Assembly (NCBI GenBank): GCA_016198545.1
Contig: JACQIJ010000102.1
Span: forward strand, 1 to 11,584
Length of the DNA stretch: 11,584 nt
Reading direction: 5' to 3'
DNA from: Pseudomonadota bacterium
Lineage (GTDB): Bacteria; Pseudomonadota; Alphaproteobacteria; Micavibrionales; Micavibrionaceae
Positions 1 to 7,002 of the stretch are shown piece after piece. Every line of letters starts with the position of its first letter. Position 1 is the stretch's first letter. The position numbers were made by a program, and so were the translations under genes. The notes under the pieces are model-generated. The model did no database searches. It was not told the DNA's origin and was given only the letters and a program-made list of their open reading frames with translations.

Positions 1-400
1 GGGCGACATCATCCGCATCAGCATGGACAGCGGGACGAATATCCCGCTGACGGCACGCGCCTACTTCGATCTGGGCGAAACGCTTCATTTTCACTGGCTG
101 CGGCAGCAGGCGCGCTACCTGTCGAGCGACGACCGCTGGACGGCGGAGGCAATGACCGGGCTCATCGATCAGCTTTACAGCTGCCAGGCCGGCATGACGA
201 CACGGATACTCACGGAAATGAAGCCGAAGGGGGAAAAGACCGCAAACGACGACAAACTGGTCCGCCTGTGGCTGGACCGGCACAAAGCCCAGGCGGAGCA
301 ATATGAAACCTACTTCGGCGAGCTGCGCCGGACAGGCGCGCCCGACCTGCCACGCCTGATTGTCGCGGAACAGCAACTAAGGCAGCTTCACGGGGGGTAA
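1..400 (+). CDS. NAD-specific glutamate dehydrogenase, C-terminal end (5'-partial)
   Basis: The reading frame is open from base 2 to the TAA at 398-400, so this is the last ~132 codons of a gene that begins outside the window. The residues resemble the extreme C-terminus of the very large (~1600-residue) NAD-dependent glutamate dehydrogenases of alphaproteobacteria: an ARAYFDLGE segment, a WLRQQARYL helix, a DDRWTAEAMTGLIDQLY stretch and a closing LIVAEQQLRQL helix. The family oxidatively deaminates glutamate to 2-oxoglutarate and ammonia with NAD+ in the cytoplasm. The catalytic domain lies upstream and is not visible, so activity cannot be judged. The ATG at 23 is an internal Met, not a start. 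The family call rests on remembered similarity of the tail only. Confidence 0.82.
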   Translation, partial: GDIIRISMDSGTNIPLTARAYFDLGETLHFHWLRQQARYLSSDDRWTAEAMTGLIDQLYSCQAGMTTRILTEMKPKGEKTANDDKLVRLWLDRHKAQAEQYETYFGELRRTGAPDLPRLIVAEQQLRQLHGG

Positions 401-426
401 TCGGCTTCTGTAAAGACTTAATGCTC

Positions 427-455
427 TTGCTTTTAGCCCGGCGGTTTTCTATCAA
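427..455 (+). promoter_or_regulatory. candidate promoter directly in front of cvpA
   Basis: TTGCTT (427-432) and TATCAA (450-455) are separated by 17 bases. The -10-like hexamer ends only 5 bases before the cvpA ATG at 461, and no Shine-Dalgarno-like purine run lies between. If used, transcription would start at or next to the ATG and give a leaderless message. The -35 match is weak (3 of 6), so this is tentative. Confidence 0.3.
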
Positions 456-460
456 TCCTT

Positions 461-1177
461 ATGATATTCGATCTCGCCGCGCTTGCTGTCCTGATTGTCT
501 CATGCATTATCGCTTTTTTGCGCGGGTTCATCCGTGAAACCCTGACCATTGCAGGAGTTGTCGGCGGATCCCTGGCCGCAGTTTACGGGGGGCCGTTCCT
601 GGCGCCGCTGGTCCGCGGGTGGATGAACGCCGAAGGCCAGGGCACGGAGGAACCACCCAAGCTTTTCGATATTATTCCCTATACGGTTCTTGCGGATATT
701 CTAACTTACGGCGCCGTGTTCCTCGTCGTCGTCATCGTTCTTTCGATTATCAGCCATTTCCTGTCCGGCTGGGCGAAGGCTGTGGGACTGGGCGCGCTGG
801 ACCGCAGTTTCGGCGTCGCGTTCGGCATTGTGCGCGCCATCGTCCTGCTGGCTCTTCTGTACCTGCCCGTTTTCATGCTGGTCGAAAAACAGCAGCGCGA
901 CGAATGGTTCAAGGGCAGCAGGATCCAGACCTATATCGAGCCTGTTTCGGGATGGATAGCGGCGATGCTGCCTGAAGGCGCGGCTGACGATGCGAAAGAA
1001 AAAGCGGCAGATCAGGCCGACGCCCTGTCGAAAGCCACGCGGGAGAAATTGCAGGATATCGACATTCTGCGCCGTGAAAATGAAAATACGGATAACTCCG
1101 CCGCCGGCGCGCCGGGATATGAAGATGAGCAGCGGGAAAATATGAACGATTTGATCGATGACAATTTCAACGACTGA
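461..1177 (+). CDS. cvpA: CvpA family inner-membrane protein
   Basis: This 238-residue protein has about four hydrophobic segments (residues ~3-20, 28-50, 78-100 and 117-142) and the CvpA signatures: an early RGFIRE just after the first segment, and LGALDRSFGVAFGIVRA near residues 110-126. CvpA proteins are integral inner-membrane proteins, named for their need in colicin V production and usually encoded immediately before purF; their biochemical role is poorly defined. The last ~95 residues form a soluble, highly charged tail rich in Asp, Glu, Lys and Asn, ending in a NMNDLIDDNF segment, as in other alphaproteobacterial members. The ATG at 461 places the first membrane segment where the family has it, but no Shine-Dalgarno precedes it. 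The end overlaps purF by 20 bases. Confidence 0.93.
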   Translation: MIFDLAALAVLIVSCIIAFLRGFIRETLTIAGVVGGSLAAVYGGPFLAPLVRGWMNAEGQGTEEPPKLFDIIPYTVLADILTYGAVFLVVVIVLSIISHFLSGWAKAVGLGALDRSFGVAFGIVRAIVLLALLYLPVFMLVEKQQRDEWFKGSRIQTYIEPVSGWIAAMLPEGAADDAKEKAADQADALSKATREKLQDIDILRRENENTDNSAAGAPGYEDEQRENMNDLIDDNFND

Positions 1178-2642
1178 CAAAACGCCGTTTGATGATGACA
1201 AGCTGCATGAGGAATGCGGCGTTTTCTCCGTTTACGACCATGATGACGCCGCCGCGCTGGCTGCGCTGGGCCTGCACGCCCTGCAGCACCGCGGGCAGGA
1301 AGCGACCGGAATCGTCGCCTGCGATGAAAACGGGCAATTCCTGGCGCATCGCGCGCTCGGGCTGGTCAGCGAAGCTTTCGGAGCGCAATACGTCATCGAC
1401 CGCCTGAAGGGCCGCACTGCCATTGGCCACAACCGTTATGCCACGACAGGCGAAACGATGGTGCGCAATATCCAGCCGCTTTACGCCGACCTGTCCTTCG
1501 GCGGATTCGCGCTGGCGCATAACGGCAACCTGACCAACGCCCATGCGTTGCGGCAAAAACTGGTCAATGACGGCGCGATTTTCCAGTCCACGACCGATAC
1601 GGAAGTCGTCATCCACCTGATGGCCGTATCCCGGAAGAAAACGGTTGCGGAAAAGATGGTCGATGCGCTGAAGCAGGTGGAGGGGGCCTACTCTTTCGTC
1701 GCCGCGGCAACGGGACTGGTTATCGGCGTACGCGATCCGCACGGCATACGCCCGCTGGTCCTGGGACGGCTGGGGGATGCGCATATATTGTCGTCGGAAA
1801 GCTGCGCGCTAGACATCATCGGCGCGCAGTTCGTGCGCGATATAGAGCCAGGTGAAATGGTCGTCATCAACGAAAAGGGAGTTCTGAGCCAGCGCCCGTT
1901 CGGCGGCGCGCCGTCCTCCCGCTTCTGCATTTTTGAGTACATCTATTTTGCGCGTCCCGACAGCATGATGGAGGGACGGTCCGTCTACGGAACGCGCAGG
2001 GAAATCGGCGCGGAACTGGCGCGCGAGGCGCCTTGCGAAAGCGCCGATCTTGTCGTTCCGGTTCCGGATTCGGGCGTGCCCGCCGCCATCGGGTATGCCC
2101 AGGAAAGCGGAATCCCGTTCGAACTGGGCATCATCCGCAGCCATTATGTCGGACGCACATTCATAGAGCCGACGGATAAAATCCGCCATCTGGGCGTAAA
2201 AATGAAGCATAACGCCAACCGCGCCTTCATAGACGGCAAGAAAATCGTCCTCGTCGACGATTCCATCGTGCGCGGCACGACATCGAAAAAAATCGTCGAA
2301 ATGCTGCGCGCCGCGGGCGCAAAGGAAGTTCATATGCGCATATCGTCGCCGCCGACGGCGCACAGCTGCTTTTACGGCATCGACACGCCCAGCACGGAAG
2401 AGCTTCTGGCCAACCGCATGGATGCCAAAAAAATCGGAAAGTTCATAGGCGTTGATTCCATCGCCTATCTTTCGGCCGATGGCCTGTACCGCGCGACCGG
2501 GCACGCGCAGCGAGACAATCAGTCGCCGCAATATTGCGACGCATGCTTTACCGGCGATTACCCTGTGCGCCTGGCCGACCATGAGGCGCGGGCGACGGGC
2601 GCGAAAGTGTCAAGCCTGAGCGAACGTCTGTCGAAAAGCTGA
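1158..2642 (+). CDS. purF: Amidophosphoribosyltransferase (glutamine PRPP amidotransferase)
   Basis: This enzyme catalyses the first committed step of purine synthesis: PRPP plus glutamine gives 5-phosphoribosylamine. The N-terminal Ntn glutaminase domain begins at Cys20 in HEECGVF, so a 19-residue propeptide must be cleaved to expose the catalytic Cys. Other glutaminase motifs are LQHRGQEATGI (42-52), GHNRYATTG (90-98) and HNGNLTN (121-127). The phosphoribosyltransferase half has the PRPP loop VLVDDSIVRGTT (364-375). Four cysteines, C257, C404, C460 and C463 (the last two as CDAC), match the spacing of the 4Fe-4S ligands of the Bacillus subtilis enzyme, so this is the iron-sulfur, propeptide-processed type, unlike E. 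coli PurF. The ATG at 1158 is the only usable start: an in-frame TGA sits just upstream and no other start codon precedes Cys20. It lies inside cvpA, without a clear Shine-Dalgarno, which suggests translational coupling. Confidence 0.97.
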   Translation: MTISTTDKTPFDDDKLHEECGVFSVYDHDDAAALAALGLHALQHRGQEATGIVACDENGQFLAHRALGLVSEAFGAQYVIDRLKGRTAIGHNRYATTGETMVRNIQPLYADLSFGGFALAHNGNLTNAHALRQKLVNDGAIFQSTTDTEVVIHLMAVSRKKTVAEKMVDALKQVEGAYSFVAAATGLVIGVRDPHGIRPLVLGRLGDAHILSSESCALDIIGAQFVRDIEPGEMVVINEKGVLSQRPFGGAPSSRFCIFEYIYFARPDSMMEGRSVYGTRREIGAELAREAPCESADLVVPVPDSGVPAAIGYAQESGIPFELGIIRSHYVGRTFIEPTDKIRHLGVKMKHNANRAFIDGKKIVLVDDSIVRGTTSKKIVEMLRAAGAKEVHMRISSPPTAHSCFYGIDTPSTEELLANRMDAKKIGKFIGVDSIAYLSADGLYRATGHAQRDNQSPQYCDACFTGDYPVRLADHEARATGAKVSSLSERLSKS

Positions 2643-3352
2643 TGATGAAAAAGACGTACCTGGAAGGAAAGAAAGCCCTTATCACCGGCGCATCGCGCGG
2701 CATCGGCGCGGCCGTGGCTGCGGCCTATGCCGCCGCGGGCGCGCATGTCATACTCGCCGCGCGCACGGTCGGCGGCCTTGAGGAAACCGATGACGCGATC
2801 AGGAAAGCGGGCGGCGCGGCCACGCTGATGCCGCTGGACATTTCAAAGCTCGACGACCTTGACCGTATGGGCCCGACGCTGGCGCAAAGCTTCGGCGGGC
2901 TGGACATTTTCGTCGGCAACGCGGGCATGCTGGGAACGCTGGGCCCCTTGCCCCATACGGATGCGAAAAACTGGCAGAAGACGTGGGACGTAAATCTGAA
3001 TGCGAATTTCCGCCTGCTGCGATCGCTCGACCCGCTGCTGCGGGCCGCGCCTGCGGGCCGCGCCATATTCACGAGCAGCGGCCTTGCGCAAAAGCCGCTG
3101 GCTTACTGGGGTGCATACTGCGCTTCCAAGGCCGCGCTCGAGATGATGGTCAAGGTATACGCGGCGGAAACGGCGAACACGAATATCCGCGCAAACCTCG
3201 TCGATCCGGGCATCATAGACACCGCTATGCTGCGCGAGGCCTTTCCCGGCGGGTTTCAGGGGGAAACGAAGACGCCGCAGGATGTCGCTCCTGCCTATCT
3301 CGCGCTGGCGGCGGCTGACTGCGCGGCGCACGGGGATGTTATCGCCGCGTAA
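2642..3352 (+). CDS. Short-chain dehydrogenase/reductase (SDR) family oxidoreductase
   Basis: A classical SDR of 236 residues, the usual ~250-residue size. The Rossmann cofactor motif is TGASRGIG (15-22), followed by NAG at 93-95. The catalytic triad is Ser145/146 in FTSSG, then Tyr159 and Lys163 in YCASK, with the proline-glycine turn VDPG at 187-190. Such enzymes reduce or oxidise a carbonyl/hydroxyl group with NAD(H) or NADP(H); Arg19 and Arg41 may favour NADP, but the substrate cannot be read from the sequence. Its ATG overlaps the purF stop (TGATG), so it should be co-translated with purF. An SDR gene after purF is a recurrent arrangement in alphaproteobacteria as I recall. Some members there are named after 3-oxoacyl-ACP reductase, but nothing here shows a fatty-acid role. 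A second ATG follows immediately at 2645. Confidence 0.92.
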   Translation: MMKKTYLEGKKALITGASRGIGAAVAAAYAAAGAHVILAARTVGGLEETDDAIRKAGGAATLMPLDISKLDDLDRMGPTLAQSFGGLDIFVGNAGMLGTLGPLPHTDAKNWQKTWDVNLNANFRLLRSLDPLLRAAPAGRAIFTSSGLAQKPLAYWGAYCASKAALEMMVKVYAAETANTNIRANLVDPGIIDTAMLREAFPGGFQGETKTPQDVAPAYLALAAADCAAHGDVIAA

Positions 3353-3354
3353 GG

Positions 3355-3528
3355 CTAATCTTCGATCTTCCCCGTCGGATCCTGTTCCACGAGGCCGGCG
3401 ATCTGTTCGAAGACGTTGGCGTTATCCGCCATCTGGTCGGCCAAGGGCGGATTCTGTTCGCCCAGCGTGCGGAAAAACTGTGCGGCATCGCGCAAAAGAC
3501 GGGCGGCAAGTTCTGCATGCGTGGCCAT
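3355..3528 (-). CDS. Small conserved-looking alphaproteobacterial protein (57 aa)
   Basis: The product is a 57-residue, Ala- and Gln-rich, acidic, mostly helical protein that starts MATHAELAARLL and has the segment FFRTLGEQNPPLADQMADN followed by VFEQIAGLVEQDPTG. There is no signal peptide or membrane segment, so it should be cytoplasmic. I recall similar short proteins of unknown function in Rhodospirillales-type genomes, but cannot name a family. The ATG at 3528 is preferred because GAGAGG lies 11 bases upstream on the minus strand; a TTG at 3552 would add eight residues but overlaps that ribosome site. It converges on the SDR gene with only two bases between the stop codons, and lies 95 bases downstream of the zinc-finger gene on the same strand. 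Confidence 0.7.
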   Translation of the reverse strand: MATHAELAARLLRDAAQFFRTLGEQNPPLADQMADNANVFEQIAGLVEQDPTGKIED

Positions 3529-3623
3529 AGCGTTAATAACCTCTCGTGACAATAATGATTTTCCGCGATGCGACGCCCCACCCTAGCACGGAACGGGGGC
3601 ACGGACGCAACCCCCGAATTATT

Positions 3624-3818
3624 TCATTTTTTCTGCGCGCAGTTTTTTACGAACAGTCGGTCGCAATAGCCGCATTCCACGGAATTGCGCCCATCGAATG
3701 CATACCAGACAATCGGATGACCCAGCGCGCCCCCGCCGCCGTCGCACGATACTTCGTCGGCGGTATCATCAATATAGATTATTTCCGGGGCCAGCCTGTT
3801 TGCTGGATTTATGGACAT
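3624..3818 (-). CDS. CHCC-type zinc-finger domain protein (NDUFS6-like)
   Basis: This 64-residue protein carries the zf-CHCC pattern: Cys25 and His34 in VSCDGGGGALGHP, then Cys49 and Cys52 in ECGYCDRLFV. These four residues would bind one zinc ion. The domain is shared with NDUFS6, the 13-kDa zinc subunit of mitochondrial complex I, and small stand-alone copies are common in alphaproteobacteria. A role in complex I assembly or stability is therefore likely by homology, though no nuo genes are in the window. The N-terminal ~20 residues (APEIIYIDD) are the usual short leader before the finger. The ATG at 3818 has AAGG about 11 bases upstream. An extra Cys60 near the end is outside the motif. 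It is divergent from the unknown gene starting near 3914. Confidence 0.85.
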   Translation of the reverse strand: MSINPANRLAPEIIYIDDTADEVSCDGGGGALGHPIVWYAFDGRNSVECGYCDRLFVKNCAQKK

Positions 3819-3913
3819 GGGCGCATTTACCTTTTGTTTCCAATTTATCCCTAAAGTGGCAGCAGGGGTCCCTCATGACAAGGGGGTATTTGCGCATGAA
3901 GAAGGATGCAGAC

Positions 3914-4285
3914 ATGGCTTTTATCGACAATCCGGCGATCCGTGCGGTGCCCGATAAATATATTACGGTAACAGTAGACGTGGGCAAAATCCTCAAAAGC
4001 TGGCGCGAGTCCCTGTTCGCGCATGAATGGATGCTGCCCGACGGCCGGCTGCGGGCGCGGGAGGAGCTGCCGCCCGGCGAACAGCCCAAGCGCGCAGAAG
4101 CCGAAGAAAAAATTAAGGCAAGGCAGCCGCTGGAAAAGCCGGTTCTCGGAATCGGCCTGATGGAGAACGTGGAAATCGGCGCGGGCCGCGCCGTGTTCCT
4201 GACACTGGCCGCGCAGGGCGTGGACGCCGTTCCGGTTCATATCCCGAAATCGAACCGCGACGAATTTCGGCCCTTCATGGCGTAG
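3914..4285 (+). CDS. Hypothetical protein, unknown function (123 aa)
   Basis: I do not recognise this family. The chosen ATG at 3914 (MAFIDNPAIRAVPDKYITV) has AAGGA 7 bases upstream. Two alternatives in frame are the ATG at 3896 (MKKDADMAF, with a G-run 9 bases upstream) and the ATG at 3875; the frame stays open further upstream but that part reads as Arg-rich junk opposite the zinc-finger gene. The protein is soluble: a short beta-like N-terminus, KILKSWRESLFAHEWM, a charged PGEQPKRAEAEEKIKARQ helix, and a C-terminal GIGLMENVEIGAGRAVFLTL segment followed by VPVHIPKSNRDEF. No signal peptide, cysteine pairs or catalytic motif are evident. It lies 23 bases before the dipeptidase gene on the same strand and may be co-transcribed with it. 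Confidence 0.68.
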   Translation: MAFIDNPAIRAVPDKYITVTVDVGKILKSWRESLFAHEWMLPDGRLRAREELPPGEQPKRAEAEEKIKARQPLEKPVLGIGLMENVEIGAGRAVFLTLAAQGVDAVPVHIPKSNRDEFRPFMA

Positions 4286-4308
4286 GCGTTTTCAGCTTTA
4301 ATATCCCC

Positions 4309-5061
4309 ATGAAGAAAATCGACCCGGCGCATCTGACGCCGATGGACATGTTCGAGGATACAGGATGGCTGCGCGTTCACCTTGCCTATGCGCGACCCGA
4401 TTGTTTTTGCGGAACCGTTTACCGCGAAGGCGCACGGCTGTGGCTGCACGGCGACCTTGCAGCAGTTACCGTGCTGGCGGCAAAGCGTCTTCACGAAAAA
4501 AATGGATTCCGCATGATCGTTTACGACGGGTTGCGCACGGTGGAGGCGCAGGACGCCATGCTGCAATCCCCCGCCGTGCGCGCCAATCCGCACTGGCTGG
4601 CCGCGGAAAGCCGTGTCCTGTCCCCGCCCGGCATGGGCGGCCATCCGCGCGGAATGGCGGTCGATATCAGCCTCGAGGACGCAAACGGAAACCTCCTCGA
4701 TATGGGCACGGCATTCGATGAATTCCCCTCCGGTGGCAACGGGCCGGATGAAAACAGGGCGCACCGCGATTACGCCGGCTTACCCGGCGCGGTGAAGGAA
4801 AGCCGCCGTATCCTCCAGGACGCGATGACTGGCGCGGCTGATGCGCTGGACCTGCTGCTTCTGCCCCTGCCCGTGGAATGGTGGGACTTCCGGTTCCCCG
4901 CGGATACCGTGCGCGCTTATGCGCCGCTGTCCGACCGCGACCTGCCGCCGCAGATGAGGATGACGGATCGTTACGCGGACGAATCGGGCATGCCCGATTT
5001 CCCCCCCGGACATTTCGAACAAATGAAGAAAGAAATACTGGCCCGCATTCAGGATTTGTAA
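4309..5061 (+). CDS. D-alanyl-D-alanine dipeptidase (VanX/DdpX-like, peptidase family M15D)
   Basis: The 250-residue protein has the layout of VanX-type zinc dipeptidases, which split D-Ala-D-Ala into two D-Ala for recycling, or in vancomycin-resistant bacteria to remove the drug target. Visible motifs are YDGLR (72-76, its Arg equivalent to the transition-state Arg of VanX), GHPRGMAVDI with His112 and Asp119 as zinc ligands at the VanX spacing of seven, DMGTAFDEF (131-139), and EWWDF with catalytic Glu190. VanX has EWWH here, the His being the third zinc ligand; this protein has Asp193. The substitution could still bind zinc, but activity is not assured. No signal peptide is seen, so a cytoplasmic enzyme is expected. 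No Shine-Dalgarno precedes the ATG; TTTAAT at 4297-4302 could be a -10 box giving a leaderless message. The 3' end overlaps convergent alr. Confidence 0.85.
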   Translation: MKKIDPAHLTPMDMFEDTGWLRVHLAYARPDCFCGTVYREGARLWLHGDLAAVTVLAAKRLHEKNGFRMIVYDGLRTVEAQDAMLQSPAVRANPHWLAAESRVLSPPGMGGHPRGMAVDISLEDANGNLLDMGTAFDEFPSGGNGPDENRAHRDYAGLPGAVKESRRILQDAMTGAADALDLLLLPLPVEWWDFRFPADTVRAYAPLSDRDLPPQMRMTDRYADESGMPDFPPGHFEQMKKEILARIQDL

Positions 5062-6125
5062 ACACGCCGGTAGCGCGGCCCCAGCGACGTCAGTATTTCA
5101 TAGCCGATAGTCCCCGCAGCGGCGGCAAGATCGTCCGCGCCTTGATGCGGGCCGATGACTTCAAGAAAATCACCCTCCCTGACGAGAGCCGCCGCCGTAA
5201 CATCGACCGTTACAATATCCATCGACACGCGCCCGACAACGGGGCAAGCGACGCCGCTGCAATAGAGCGCGCCCCGGTTTCCCAGCGCGCGCAGAAAACC
5301 GTCCGCATAGCCGAGCGCGACAGCGGCAGCGGTGATATCTTTATCTGCGCGGAACGACGAGCCATAGCCGACCGTCCCGCCTCTCCTGATTTTTTTGACC
5401 TGCAGGACGCGGGCGGACAGGAAAACCACGGGCTTCATGGGATTTGCGGCTTCCGGCGCGGGGTTCAGGCCATACAAAGCCATGCCGGGCCGCGCCATGT
5501 CGAGGCGGTAATCCGCGCTGCGGAATATTCCCGACGAAGCGGCGATGGACTTTTTCACGCCCGGAAAATGCGAGGCGACTTTCATGAACTTTTCGAACTG
5601 CGCCGCTGTCATGGGGCTGTCCTTTTCATCGGCGCAGGCGAAATGGCTCATCACGTATTTTATATCCATGCCTTCCGCATCGATCTCATCCGGGGATGCG
5701 ATAAGGCCCAGCCGGTTCATGCCCGTATCGAAATGCAGGATGGCGGGAAGGCGCAGGCTATGCCGGGCCGCCGCCGCGCGCCAGCGCGCGATGTCATCCG
5801 GCGTGTTGAGGACGGGCGTGATGCTGTGACGGATGAATTCGTCTTCCGTCCCCGGCCAGATCCCGCCCAGGACGGCGACCGGCTTTTTCGTCAGGCGGCG
5901 CAGGGAAAGCGCCTCATCCGGCGCGGCAACGAAATAAAACGGGCAGCCCGCATTTTCCAGCGCGGCCCAGATTTTTTCCATGCCGAGGCCGTAAGCGTCG
6001 GCTTTCACGACGCCCGCGACGGCGCAGGCAGGCCCGGCCTTTTTCTTCAGGATTTCGTAATTGGCGGCGACCGCGCCGAGATCGACGGTCAGGACAGCGG
6101 AATCATGGGGGACGGCAGCGGTCAT
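5049..6125 (-). CDS. alr: Alanine racemase, PLP-dependent
   Basis: This enzyme interconverts L- and D-alanine, supplying D-Ala for peptidoglycan. The 358-residue length is normal. The PLP lysine is Lys41 in VVKADAYGLG, at the start of the TIM barrel; the second catalytic base is Tyr254 in TVGYGSSF, contributed by the C-terminal beta domain. Supporting motifs are HFDTGMNRLG (131-140), SSGIF (197-201), DMARPGMALYG (209-219), GYADGF (272-277) and GRVSMDIVTVDVT (298-310). No signal peptide is visible, as for a cytoplasmic, biosynthetic Alr. The ATG at 6125 is the only candidate start; AAAGG lies just one base upstream, too close for a normal ribosome site. A perfect 12-bp hairpin sits 14 bases before the start. 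It converges on and overlaps the dipeptidase gene by 13 bases; both act on the D-Ala pool. Confidence 0.97.
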   Translation of the reverse strand: MTAAVPHDSAVLTVDLGAVAANYEILKKKAGPACAVAGVVKADAYGLGMEKIWAALENAGCPFYFVAAPDEALSLRRLTKKPVAVLGGIWPGTEDEFIRHSITPVLNTPDDIARWRAAAARHSLRLPAILHFDTGMNRLGLIASPDEIDAEGMDIKYVMSHFACADEKDSPMTAAQFEKFMKVASHFPGVKKSIAASSGIFRSADYRLDMARPGMALYGLNPAPEAANPMKPVVFLSARVLQVKKIRRGGTVGYGSSFRADKDITAAAVALGYADGFLRALGNRGALYCSGVACPVVGRVSMDIVTVDVTAAALVREGDFLEVIGPHQGADDLAAAAGTIGYEILTSLGPRYRRVYKS

Positions 6126-6139
6126 GCCTTTGTTTTAAA

Positions 6140-6173
6140 GCCGGACGCGGGAAAAGTCACGCCCGCGTCCGGC
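6140..6173 (-). repeat. Perfect 12-bp inverted repeat (hairpin) in the alr leader
   Basis: GCCGGACGCGGG (6140-6151) and CCCGCGTCCGGC (6162-6173) are exact inverse complements around a 10-base loop. Read on the minus strand, the stem is followed by TTTAAAAC and then the alr start codon 14 bases past the stem. It could be a weak intrinsic terminator or attenuator for transcription reaching alr from radA, a structure in the alr 5' leader, or a dispersed palindromic element. On the plus strand no T-run follows, so it is not a convincing terminator in that direction. Confidence 0.6.
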
Positions 6174-6204
6174 CGTCTTCATTGGATTCTGCGGCAAGAC
6201 ATAC

Positions 6205-6233
6205 TTGACAGAGTATAGATTCCTGACTACTCT
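6205..6233 (+). promoter_or_regulatory. Candidate sigma-70 promoter for the ankyrin-like gene
   Basis: A perfect TTGACA (6205-6210) is followed after 17 bases by TACTCT (6228-6233), a poor -10 match (3 of 6). The flanking DNA is AT-rich and the gene start is 40 bases downstream, preceded by a strong GAGGAG ribosome site at 6259-6264. The arrangement suggests the gene is transcribed on its own. Confidence 0.45.
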
Positions 6234-6273
6234 GCTTTTTTAGTTTTTCATAAAATATGAGGAGCTTTAGAGT

Positions 6274-7002
6274 ATGGAACTTCCGTTCTTTCGTAGAAAA
6301 GCCACGCCGGAATCAAGAGCGCCGGAGATGAGTGCGGACGAACAACTGCTGAATGCCGCAAAGAAAAAGGGGCTAGATAGCGTGGATCTTGCTTTGTCAT
6401 CAGGCCAAACTACGCTTAAGGGACGTAACAAAGCGCTGTGGGAAGCCGCCGTGCGCGGATATGAAACCGAAACCCGGATAATACTCGAAAACGGCACCAG
6501 CATTGAAGCCAGAAACAAGTCACTGGTGGATACGGCTTACAATCATAACAAATCAAATGGACCAGAATATTATAGTTGTGACTGGGAGGCTGTGATGTAC
6601 CTGATCCTCGACACCGGCACGACCGTGGAAGGACGAAATTTGGCTTTAGGATATGTATCCCGTTACGGTTCGCTTCCTTTGCTGAAGACAATCGTGAAAG
6701 AAGGTGTCGATAACATTGAAGAAATCAAGAGCGCCATGGTCTGGAGCGTTAATCAGGGCAACGCCGAAAAACTGGAAATCCTGTGGAATATTATGGATGT
6801 GCTGCTGAGTTCAACGGAACCGGGCGAACGCACCCTGCAATCACGATCGGCATTTCAACGGGCTGTAGCGGGAATAAAGGAAAAAGATTTATCCGTAGGC
6901 ATCGTTTCCTTCTTTGAGGACAAAAAGTTTTTGCCGACGCAAACCGTCATTCTGAAAGCGCAGGCCGGAAACAACGGCGCTCCGAAACCGCCTTGCCAGT
7001 GA
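6274..7002 (+). CDS. Ankyrin-like repeat protein, unknown partner
   Basis: The 242-residue protein has a divergent repeat of about 29-41 residues. Units run roughly 25-52, 53-81, 82-122 (with an insertion rich in Asn and Tyr), 123-152 and 153-173. They share an Ala-rich first helix, a Gly turn, an ILENG/ILDTG-type second helix and a closing T(T/S)(L/I/V)(K/E)(G/A)RN; the RN pair recurs at 51-52, 80-81 and 121-122. This matches the helix-turn-helix plus hairpin layout of ankyrin repeats, though the canonical TPLH start is missing. Such proteins bind other proteins. The C-terminal ~65 residues are not repeat-like and contain VSFFEDKKFLP. No signal peptide or membrane segment is seen. The start at 6274 has GAGGAG 9 bases upstream. 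It stands opposite to and between alr and radA, has visibly lower GC, and ends 16 bases from the radA stop, which suggests a later insertion. Confidence 0.75.
   Translation: MELPFFRRKATPESRAPEMSADEQLLNAAKKKGLDSVDLALSSGQTTLKGRNKALWEAAVRGYETETRIILENGTSIEARNKSLVDTAYNHNKSNGPEYYSCDWEAVMYLILDTGTTVEGRNLALGYVSRYGSLPLLKTIVKEGVDNIEEIKSAMVWSVNQGNAEKLEILWNIMDVLLSSTEPGERTLQSRSAFQRAVAGIKEKDLSVGIVSFFEDKKFLPTQTVILKAQAGNNGAPKPPCQ

Noticed and set aside
1809..2582. 257-codon minus-strand frame opposite purF
   Set aside because: It runs antisense to a full-length PurF with all catalytic and Fe-S residues; no recognisable protein features.
3322..3349. CGCGGCG...CGCCGCG inverted repeat at the SDR gene end, as a convergent terminator
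   Set aside because: It has a 14-base loop, lies within coding sequence of Ala- and Gly-type codons, and has no T-run on either side.
3594..3616. CGGGGG...CCCCCG hairpin between the two small minus-strand genes, as a terminator
   Set aside because: The stem is only 6 bp with an 11-base loop, and no T-run follows on the minus strand; on the plus strand the T-run is late and no gene needs ending there.
3698..3913. N-terminal extension of the 123-residue protein to a start at 3698
   Set aside because: The extra residues are Arg-rich and overlap the zinc-finger gene on the other strand; good ribosome sites exist at the later starts.
4878..6218. 446-codon open frame on the plus strand opposite alr
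   Set aside because: It is antisense to a clear alanine racemase with intact motifs; the translation is Arg/Ala/Asp-rich and shows no domain. It is a by-product of high GC content.
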